Assembly (NCBI GenBank): GCA_946965045.2
Contig: OX337234.1
Span: 62,001 to 126,000 of the forward strand
Direction: 5' to 3'
Length of the DNA: 64,000 nucleotides
Source: Epithemia pelagica
Lineage: Eukaryota > Bacillariophyta > Bacillariophyceae > Surirellales > Surirellaceae
Shown in pieces: positions 32,507 through 41,080 of the stretch (positions within the stretch are counted from its first letter, which is position 1; the number at the start of each line of letters is the position of its first letter). Below the pieces are notes generated by a model. That model was not told the origin of the DNA. It searched no databases and worked only from the letters and a program-made list of their open reading frames with translations. The translations under genes were made by a program, and so were the position numbers.

Positions 32507-34136
32507 CTTTTGTCATCTCTCGTATTTGTCGCTGTACTATTCTGCATTCTTGTTGGCATGCCTCCAGTGTGCTGGGAATGTTGATCACTGATTGATGTCG
32601 TGTAGTATAAGCGATTCCGGATTCGAATGATTTGCTCCATTTCTCGGCCGAGATGAGTTTCAGAAGAAGATTCTTACGGCTCCTGAGACTTGCCAGTTGT
32701 TTAACAAAGGGAATGCTTCGTGGTTTCTTTATGCATTTGCGACTAGCGTGTTCGCCTGCCCGTTGAAAGTCTTTTTCAAGTCGTTCTGCCAAACGTGGAT
32801 TCCAGTTTTGTTTGAGCGATTCTAAGCGTTGTGCGAAACTGTGTTGCACACAGAACTTGTGCTTGTGTTCAATGTAGCGTCTGTTCGAGCTCCTGTCCTT
32901 GCTGGTAAAGTCTCAACTCGCGATAGGACCAAGTTGTTGAGTACTGTTGCCGAAAAGTCTTTGAATATCGAAGTCAATCACCATGTTTCTGTGGTCGTTG
33001 GGGATGTCTCTGTGTTGAAAAGGCTCGTAGCAAGCACGAGTGACTGCAGCAGCGACATGGCTAGTACCAAGTGCGTAGTCAATTCGTTCTCGGCCGTTGA
33101 TATATGTTGCGAATGTTGTGTTTCCAATCTGCTCTCCCATAATATCATGAAGTTCCAATTCCAAACACAATTTGGACATTCCTTCATTGTTGTCGTTAAG
33201 TGCCTCGTTAAAATCACCAAGAAGTAAGATTTCCGAGTTACGAGCACGGCATTGCCTGATGAAATCTGTTAAATCAATAATAAACGCTTCTCGCGGGGAG
33301 ACGGGTCGATTTACTTGGCGAAGCATTGATATTTGTTGGGCCGAGGCTGTGAAGGATCGGACGCCATTCGTTTCCTCCGTGAGAAGAGACTGACGACACA
33401 CTTGATACGCTGAGATGACCGTTATGGTTTTGCTTCCTCGACCTGAAAAGACTTGATATGACCACCTGCCCATTCGATCAGTACCTTGAGTGGTGATTCT
33501 ACCTGTAGACTTGCCTTGTGAGGCGATGAGGGTTCCGCCTGGCTTGTAAGGTGTTGGTCTCGGTGATGGAATATTAGTGCTGCCAAAAGTGATACGAGAG
33601 TGTTCACAATGACGTTGAACAGTGGTGTGAAGAACATTGCGAACTTGAGCTTGAGTGGTGTCGATGTTGGTTTCGTAGAAGCACCATGTGTCGGCATCCA
33701 GCCTGCACATTTCTTCACAGTATTCCGCAAAAGTTCCTCCACTCGAGAGCAAAGTTTTAAAGCCGTTCGGGTTGCAGCCGAACACGCGATAGGTGTCTGG
33801 CGGCTTAACATCTCGAGTTTTAGCACCAATGAACTCGTCCGAGTCATATGTTTGATCTCCTCTTTCTATTTGTATTCCGTTCTCTATTTGTTGTGGGTCT
33901 TCGGCGACACTCGCGGCGTCGTCGCTGTTCTGGGTGCCTGGAATAGTTGTGTTGATGGTGGATGTGGTTGTTGTGGTATTGTTTGTGTTTCGATCGTCGA
34001 CGCTCGGGGCGTCGTCGTTGTTATGGTTATCCTGATCGGAAGTGTCTAAGTTACGTATTAATCGTGCAAGAGGATGTGGTTGTAGGTTTGTATTGTTGGT
34101 TATGGTTACAAGTCTACCGTTCTGTGACTCACTCAT
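32412..34136 (-). pseudogene. LINE ORF2, endonuclease part with in-frame stop and frameshift
   Basis: The frame starts at the ATG at 34136, which overlaps the ORF1 stop. An APE-type endonuclease domain is visible: FGCNPNGFK, CFYETNID with the metal-binding Glu, LLLGDFNEAL, RIDYALGT and the catalytic DH in IPNDHRNMVIDFD. A TGA at 32913-32915 interrupts it; the same frame resumes with coherent linker sequence down to about 32505, where the coding register moves to the frame of the RT part. The run AAAAG at that point is a plausible indel site. The TGA could be a C-to-T change of an Arg codon. Both lesions lie between endonuclease and RT. Confidence 0.85.
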
Positions 34137-36160
34137 TTCTGCATGCTTGAGTCGGCCAAGGACTCGTCCGCGTGCAAGGGCGAGTTTGCTTGGGCCATGC
34201 TCACATCAATTCGCGATGCGGCCTGTTGTTCTGAGTCCTGATTGCGCTCATCATTTGCGCTGTGACTCTGTGCTTTTGGATTTGTTATATCATGCTCCGT
34301 GCATTGATACTGGTTGTTGTACTGGGGATGATTCTGGTAGTTGTGGTTCGTTGGCATCTGGTGGTGTGTCGGGGTCTGTGGGAGTGGCATCTTATTTGGT
34401 GGTAAACGATGATTGGAAACAGGAGTAGTCTGATGAGCTGGGAACAAGTTGTTGGGTAACTGTTGCAGCTGTTGCGCGTTAATGGGGCTCATACCAAATT
34501 GTGGTTGTTGTTGGTAAGGGTGAGCGTAGTTTGGAGGAGGCATATAATTCTGCTGCATCATCATGGCGGACATTTGTTGCTGCATCGACTGCATCATCGA
34601 GCGCATCATTTTCTCTTGTTTTGATTCACTTTCTTCTTCTTGTTTCGATACGAATGACTTGAAAGCATCTTTCAGTTCCCGTAGCTTGCTCTTCAATTCA
34701 GCATTCTCATTCTTCATTCGTTCATATTCTTCGTTGGTTACCTGGCTCGTAGTTGTCTCGGTAGTTGTTGATGCGACGACGGTTTGGACGGGTGCCATAG
34801 TCTTCCATACCTGTGTTGTTGGTCCAATCATCTTCGGAGGACGTGAATAACTGTTGTTCGAGTCATCTTGAAACTCATTCTCTCTGGTGGTGTACAAAGA
34901 GTTTAGCGCAGAGACGTAAGTTGCATAAGAACCACCGTGGTCCGTTGAGTCATCGTCGTCTTCTCCTGTGCCTTGTCGTCCGTAGCTTTCGTGTCGAAAT
35001 GCGAGCCTTGGAGGATCGTCGTAACCTTTAAGATGATGTAGGTTTCTTGCATCTTTTTCGAGCATAACCAATGTTGGCAGACTCATTCTAAGAGCGCTCC
35101 TGAGTACATCAAAGTGTTCTTCTGTGGTATGAATGTTGTGGCGACCAATACGATCCGTATCTTTATGGCCGGTAATCCTGATGACTCCTTCATAATCACG
35201 TGCAATCCTGTCTTTCAAACTCCACATTACGCTCGGGTGAATTCCTGCGACCGGTAAAATCTTGCTCTCTCTCAGGTAAGCATTTTGCTCAATCATAGAG
35301 GAGCTGTACAAGTGCTTGTTTGTGTGTCGGAACTTGTGAAAGATGAACTTCGGGTCTTCCACGTATGTCTTCTGAAGAAGTTCCAGCAATTCTTTTGCGT
35401 CGTGTTGGCGACACTGCAGGTCAAATGCTTTTGTTTTGAAGGTGTCATCTCCGTTCTTGAAGAAGGGCGAAGAGTAATTGCACTTGAACTTCGGAATTTT
35501 CTTCCTCGGTTTATTCGTTTTCTTGATAATTTCTTGTACAGCATCTTCAATCATTTCGTCCGGAGGAATATTACTGGGGTCAAAACCGACGAAGAATCCC
35601 AAGTTGGAGATTCGTGTTTCGTTCTCGTTCCAAAGATGTTGCGTCATTTTTGCCTTCCCTAACAAAAGCTTCTCATGCACTGATTCGTGGCGGCGGATCT
35701 CACTTATTGAAATTTTAGACTGGAATCGGTGAATTACAATATACATCGGTTTCCTCTGTTTCTTTTGGTTGCCCTTGGAGTAGTGTAAGTCGAAGTGTCG
35801 TAGGTAAACTGAGACAGCCTTGAAGGACTCCAACTTTTTTCTGTTAAGTTTTGCACCTTTATTATCGAAAATTTTGACCTCTGGAAATACTTGTGAAATG
35901 GAATAGAGAATATCATAGTGGAGCAAGGCGATACTCTTGTTCGTATCGTCATCCGGACTGAACACAAACTTGATCGTATACTCTTTTTCGTCGCCTTCGT
36001 AGGGGATAGGGCGGTATACTGCTGTAACTGCAGTGGCGGCGTCGCTCGCATCATCTTGATTATTGGTATCATTATTGTTATTTGCAGCATCATAAGTGTT
36101 GTCGTCTTGTTGGGCTTCAGCCATAGGAGAGTCATAGTCGGAACGGGGGGGATCCGCCAT
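34133..36160 (-). CDS. LINE ORF1 protein, unrecognised fold with coiled coil
   Basis: An intact frame of 675 residues. The acidic N terminus (DDNTYDAANNNNDTNNQDD) leads into a ~350-residue region that looks folded (YTIKFVFSPDDDTNKSIALL, YIVIHRFQSKISISEIRR, NLGFFVGFDPSNIPPDEM). A coiled coil follows at about residues 490-545 (NEEYERMKNENAELKSKL), running into Met/Gln-rich and Pro/Asn/Gln-rich sequence. I see no RRM or CCHC knuckle, the usual RNA-binding modules of ORF1 proteins. The coiled coil fits the multimerisation expected of a LINE ORF1. The last codons share bases with the start of ORF2 (ATGA). Confidence 0.85.
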   Translation of the reverse strand: MADPPRSDYDSPMAEAQQDDNTYDAANNNNDTNNQDDASDAATAVTAVYRPIPYEGDEKEYTIKFVFSPDDDTNKSIALLHYDILYSISQVFPEVKIFDNKGAKLNRKKLESFKAVSVYLRHFDLHYSKGNQKKQRKPMYIVIHRFQSKISISEIRRHESVHEKLLLGKAKMTQHLWNENETRISNLGFFVGFDPSNIPPDEMIEDAVQEIIKKTNKPRKKIPKFKCNYSSPFFKNGDDTFKTKAFDLQCRQHDAKELLELLQKTYVEDPKFIFHKFRHTNKHLYSSSMIEQNAYLRESKILPVAGIHPSVMWSLKDRIARDYEGVIRITGHKDTDRIGRHNIHTTEEHFDVLRSALRMSLPTLVMLEKDARNLHHLKGYDDPPRLAFRHESYGRQGTGEDDDDSTDHGGSYATYVSALNSLYTTRENEFQDDSNNSYSRPPKMIGPTTQVWKTMAPVQTVVASTTTETTTSQVTNEEYERMKNENAELKSKLRELKDAFKSFVSKQEEESESKQEKMMRSMMQSMQQQMSAMMMQQNYMPPPNYAHPYQQQPQFGMSPINAQQLQQLPNNLFPAHQTTPVSNHRLPPNKMPLPQTPTHHQMPTNHNYQNHPQYNNQYQCTEHDITNPKAQSHSANDERNQDSEQQAASRIDVSMAQANSPLHADESLADSSMQK

Positions 36161-36311
36161 GGTCGACGTGGTTCGCTCGCCGGTGACGTGGATGCGTTTC
36201 AGGTTACTTTCTGGGAAAAACTTTCGCGGTAAACTACGAGAAACCAGAAACTATCGGACAGATAACACGAGGCACTACGCCTTTCAATTTCGTCTGTCCA
36301 CGAAATTATAA

Positions 36312-36328
36312 CAACAACCGAACCCAAA
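36312..36328. repeat. Right target site duplication of the LINE (17 bp)
   Basis: An exact copy of 28050-28066, directly before the 5' end of the element in sense. Confidence 0.9.
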
Positions 36329-36439
36329 GATCCGTCTTGGCTCCCTTGTTTCCGCGACTCCAAATCAGTTTGTGGTCGCACTTGTTGCACGGTCGTATAT
36401 AGATCGCTTCTTATAGAGGTCCGTGTCGGCCCTGCCGAC

Positions 36440-36967
36440 ATGTTTGGACTGACGATTGTCGACGACGACAAGAGCGCTTGTCGTTCCGTGGCAGTTCCAG
36501 CAATGTTCCTCGATCCTTCTTCTTCTTCTCGTGCCGCTGCCGCTGCTGCCGCGGCGGCGGAAGGAATGGATGTGATTGGACCACGTCGTGCCAGGGGAGC
36601 GATCCGCGTCAGACCGAATCGTCGTTGCAGAGTTTGCGACTTTTTTGGTATCATGCCAGAGTACCAAAAAACTTTTTTAGGTCATTGGGACCATGAGAGG
36701 CAGGCTTGTGTCGGACCAATGGCGTTTGGCAAAAAACATGGTTTGGACCAATCATTCGATGCGGAGGCATCGTGTCGGCAAGTGGCACTCAATCATTTGA
36801 TGCGTGGACCAATGCGAGGCATCCAACGGGTCCACCGTGGATCCAAAGAAGCAGCTGGACGTGGTCCAGTTGCATCGTGGATTCCTCATGGTTGTCCCTC
36901 GTCACTGATCCACAGATTGACACGACAAGACAAGGCTCATTGTATCTTGTATCTTGCGATATCCTGA
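36440..36967 (+). CDS. Possible small protein, unrecognised
   Basis: A frame of 175 codons with an Ala tract (from GCC/GCT repeats), an Arg-rich segment (RRARGAIRVRPNRRCRVCDF) and the pairs CRVC and HWDHERQAC, which might bind metal. It is the only moderately long frame between the LINE and member B. I recognise no family and it may be chance. If real, the LINE has inserted just upstream of it, between it and the divergent thiamine pyrophosphokinase gene. Confidence 0.3.
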   Translation: MFGLTIVDDDKSACRSVAVPAMFLDPSSSSRAAAAAAAAAEGMDVIGPRRARGAIRVRPNRRCRVCDFFGIMPEYQKTFLGHWDHERQACVGPMAFGKKHGLDQSFDAEASCRQVALNHLMRGPMRGIQRVHRGSKEAAGRGPVASWIPHGCPSSLIHRLTRQDKAHCILYLAIS

Positions 36968-37652
36968 TATCTTCCATTTGGCAAAGAACAAGAACCAGCG
37001 CAACAAACCCAAACAAACAGGCAAGTAGCAGCAAAGAACAAAGCTCAATTGTCCGTTTGTGCAATTGCATTTCCCTTGTGGATCCATTGTGTGTCTCTCG
37101 TTCCCATTGAGAACGGGGAAGCATCAAGCACCACCACCAAGATCAAGCAAGCCCTGGCGGCGGCCATTTGGTATGCCATTGTCTTTCTGGTCGTTCCTGT
37201 TGTGTGATTGGTGATTGCCGAGCTAAAACTCTCTCTCTCTCATTTCATTCGTTGCTCTTGTGTGTGTCTCGCTCAGCTCTCGTTTCTTGTTGGTGCGGCT
37301 GTTGGTTGTGTCTCTCTCTCATCCAGAGGCCCTTTTCCTCCCCACCAACATCATCGTGTCTCTTTCATCCAGAGAGGCCCTTTCATTCTCTCTCGTTCTC
37401 GCTCTCTCTGTGGTTGGTCCGTTGAATTTGTCTCGTTGTGTTCCTTCCACGTCCTTGATTGGTGGTGCGATTCAAATTTTGCACAACCACAGCACTCCTC
37501 TACACAAGAACAAGGGCAGCAGCAGCAACCGAGAGCACGATTGATTGATTCCTTCCTTCCATCTCGTCGTCGCCCCTCGCTGTCTCTTTGGAGGATTGAT
37601 TCTCGCCAAGATTGATTGATTGATTGATTCCTCAATCATCATCATCATTCTC
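36968..37652. other. Upstream region of member B
   Basis: CT-rich sequence with TCTCTCTC runs, a duplicated segment (TCTCATCCAGAGGCCCTTT at about 37319 and TTCATCCAGAGAGGCCCTTT at about 37365) and a TTGA/GATT tetranucleotide repeat just before the start. It probably contains the promoter and 5' UTR. Confidence 0.45.
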
Positions 37653-40600
37653 ATGCGAATGCCACTGCAACAACCGCCGTTCGAGCCAGAGTCGGCCGGG
37701 AGGAGGAGCAGCATGACTCGAAGAACCACCAAGCGAACTCGAAGCGAACCACCAGCACCACGAGAAGGAGGAATTCCGGGTTCACCATCCACAACAACAT
37801 CTTTCACAAGAACAACCACCACCACCACCACAAGATGCGTTCCTACCAGGCCAACAACAACACGTTCTTCTTCTGCTTCTTCTTTTGCTTCGTTTCGGGC
37901 CCGTAGGAGTAGTACGACGAGTCTGGATAGACGACCCTGGAGAATTCTTCGAACCAGGCATTTGTTGTGGTATTATTGGTGGTGGTTGGTGGGAGGATGC
38001 CGTTTGTGGTTGGCTACCAGTGTCAGTGCGGCTTCTACGGTGGACGGAGTCTATGAGGTACCCACCTTTTCCCTTTCCGAATTGCGTCAATTGGGAGAAT
38101 CGTCCTTGTCGGAGAAGAAGAAGAATACGCCAGTCGCCCAACGATTGCACCATGTCTTGACCACCACGGGTCTCTTGTCCATTGCCTTGGAGGACCACGA
38201 CACTCTGCAATCGTCCACTGGCGTATGGCAAGACTTGTGTGCCTGTCGCCACGCCTTGGAGGACCTGGCCGCGGCGCAGCAATCACAACCACCACCCGAC
38301 CACACTACAAATGGCGGCGTGATGCACGGACGCTTGTCGGATGGTGTGACATGGCGTACCACGCTTGCTACAGCTACCGTAGGATCCCAATCGCCCTTGC
38401 CCCTGATTCCCTCGTGGATGGAATGGGACGAAGCTCCTCACAACACGAATGGTCCTGCTTCTTCTTTGTGCCAGGGCCCCGCCCTGGTGGCTGGATTGGA
38501 AGCCGTGCGCGATTCTGTATCCGTGGCTACCCAAGCCTTTGTCACGGCGTGGGATGCCCTGGTTTTGGAGCAACAACACCAGCAATCGTCCCCAACCACC
38601 CGTATTTCGTGGTTGCACGATGCCACTCACACCTCCTATTCCTCCTTGGCCTCGATTCAAGAGGCGGCGGTCCATTTGGAACATTTTCATGTCTATCACA
38701 AGCCGCCATTGGGAACCAACAACAATCAAGAACCAGAAACTACCCAATCTATTACAGGAAACGCTGCATCGTCCCGCACCCGCCACAACCCGCCACGTCC
38801 AGCCTCCTTGCCATGGCATACCGATGCCGGCTTGTTTCTCAGTTTTGTGCCCGGACACACCTGTCAGGAAGAAGAAGAAGAATCGGACCAGAACCAAGCA
38901 TCCTCGAGTGATGCCTTGTGGATTCACCATCCCGTCACGGGGCAAGCCCAACCCGCCCACTTTCGCCCTCATACCATTGGCATCATGTTGGGCGTGGGCG
39001 CCCAAGAATGGTTGTCCCTGTCCTCCTCATCCTCCTCATCGTTCCACGACGCCTACAACTACCGGGCCACGAAACATGCCGTGGTAATGGAACCCGGACA
39101 AGTACGAGCGTGGTATGGCATGAGTACGTACTTTTCTTTTGTGTGTGTGTGTGAGGAAACTGTTTGTGGAGTCTCACAAGTAAGAACCTTGCTTTGTCTT
39201 TTATATATGTGTGTATTGTCCCTCTGGTGTTGGTGCTCCTTTCGAATTCCAACAACTACAGTGACCATGGTTCCTGATACGGCTGTGGTGCAACGACATC
39301 CCGAGCGAACCTTTGCGCAAATGAAACAACAATTGTCGTTCGTGTCCTCGTCCTCGTCTTTGCAACCAAGTGACGATACGAGCATGGTGATTGGATGTGG
39401 ATCCGCCGTGTCTACTCTAACACCGGACGACGATGATTCCTCCTTGGCCCCTACTGCCGATCATGACACAACGACAAACCATCGGTTGCGCCGTCGTCGA
39501 TTGCTCCAAGTGCAAACGGCCCAAGCCTGCAACAATGTGACCAACTTTTATTGTTGGATGTCCTGTTTGGACATTCCCAATGCCCGAGACCGCGACGTGT
39601 ACCTGGCCCAAGGCTATCACTTGTATTGCATGGATCCCCACTTGTACGACCGCCATGCCTCGATTGAAGAAGCGGTGCAACCCTGTCAGGGAGGATCCAT
39701 TCTCAATCCCAGTTGCGTCGGCAAGTGGACCAATAATGATCCCAATTATCAAGTGTGGGCCTATGACTTGCAATCACAACAACATGGGCAAGAGCATTCT
39801 CCACAACAAGCACAACTTTCTCAAAGTCATGGGCACAACCACCACGATGGTACGACCTACTCCATGAACGAAAAGAGTGGTCATTCTTCCCACAAAGGAG
39901 GAGGAAGCAAGACGAGTAACATGTTGGACGATGATGCCATACGGGACCAACCCGAAACGGCCGGGAAGGATGGTGACACCAGCAGCAGCAGTAGTAGCAT
40001 GGGGCATAATCATGGCAATCATGGGGGTATGGACTCTGCCTTTGCATCGTCGTCCACCTTTTGTGTCGGTGGTACATCCATGTATATGCAAGGCTTTTCC
40101 TGGCAAGAACCCGCTTGTGTCATTTTTCTCTTGCCACATTGGGTCTTGACCACACCCACCAAGTTTGCCATGGCCAGTATTGCCACCATTGTCTTGGGCT
40201 GCATCTTGGAATGGATCCTGTCGGAGCGACGCAAACTCATCAAGGAGTTGCCCCATGGACCCAATCGCATCGTCTGGGCGTCCGGCTTGTATGCCATTCA
40301 ATTGTTTCTCGGGTATATCCTCATGCTCATTGTCATGACCTACAATGCCATTCTGTACGTACAACTGTCCCATACCGCGACTCTCATGTGTGTGTGTGGT
40401 TACTCTACCAGACTGGAGTGAACAATCATGACTCACCAAAACTGGATCACCATTCTTGTCGTCCTTGTTCAAACTACAGGTTTATTTGCAGTATTGGCGG
40501 ATTGTTGTTGGGCAATCTCCTCTTTAATCGTCCTCGCGATCCACTCTTGGCAACGCGATGGATGTATCCCAGTAGCAACGGCAGTGTGTTGGGCAGTATT

Positions 40601-41080
40601 GCGGCGGCCACGACACATCGCAAACACTTTTCCCGCGTCCATCATCATTCGTCCGATCCACGAACAGAACTGCGTCCGCATCATCATTACCTGTATCAGG
40701 CGCACGAGTATTACCACACGAGCACGACTACTGCCAATGACCACAAGTTGAACTCCTCCAAGACGGCCGATGAGAGCAGTGACGACGACCGGGACATGAC
40801 GGAAAAGAAAGTGGAGGATCCGGGACACTCGGGGTATTCCTACCAACCATCGTACGACAAGGAAATGGACGAAAAGGACGAGGAGTATCATCATCGATTG
40901 AATAGCATGAATCCAGCCGTCAATATTGAATTTTTGGGTGGGGGCCTGGCCGATGATCAAGTATCCGGCTTGACCCGAGCGGCCAGCAGTGCCTTGTTTA
41001 CCATTGATACCACGGGAGAGGTGTCGGAAGGGGGTGCGACACCCTGCTGCAACAATACCGCGTCCGATGACTTTTGTTGA
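37653..41080 (+). CDS. Family member B: oxygenase-like domain fused to Ctr copper transporter
   Basis: Exons 37653-39123, 39262-40354 and 40480-41080 (1,054 residues), donors GTACGT. I start at the ATG reading MRMPLQQ. A ~100-residue Thr/Arg-rich N terminus leads to an anchor or late signal (WYYWWWLVGG...LATSVSA). Exon 1: LTTTGLLSIAL, CACRHALEDL, HLEHFHVY, PWHTDAGLFLSFVPG (HxD), and TKHAVVMEPGQVRAWYGM. Exon 2: ACNNVTNFYCWMSCLDIPN, LYCMDPHLY and PSCVGKW; then a His-rich loop (HGHNHHDG, MGHNHGNHGG); then FCVGGTSMYMQGFSW and MLIVMTYN. Exon 3: GGLLLGNLLF as third helix, then an acidic tail with NIEFLGGGLADDQVSG and GGATPCCNN. It is the first of three consecutive same-strand copies. Function is inferred from the Ctr and HxD...H motifs as for the other copies. 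Confidence 0.82.

Larger units (their letters stand above)
28067..36311 (-). mobile_element. Full-length non-LTR retrotransposon (APE-type LINE with RNase H)
   Basis: This is about 8.2 kb between perfect 17-bp target duplications, in minus orientation. It carries ORF1 (34133-36160) and an ORF2 encoding an apurinic-type endonuclease, reverse transcriptase, RNase H and a CCHC zinc finger. The 5' leader before ORF1 is about 150 bp. The 3' end in sense is an oligo(T) run that merges with the TTT of the target duplication, in place of poly(A). ORF2 is broken by an in-frame TGA (32913-32915) and a frameshift near 32505, so this copy is probably dead despite its intact ends. Confidence 0.93.

Noticed and set aside
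37620-37652. Upstream extension of member B before the ATG at 37653
   Set aside because: It would need a non-ATG start and encodes an Ile run from an ATC repeat in the leader.
39119-39130. GTAC motifs near family genes as copper-response elements
   Set aside because: Most of the obvious GTAC occurrences are splice donors (GTACGT), which occur equally in unrelated genes here.
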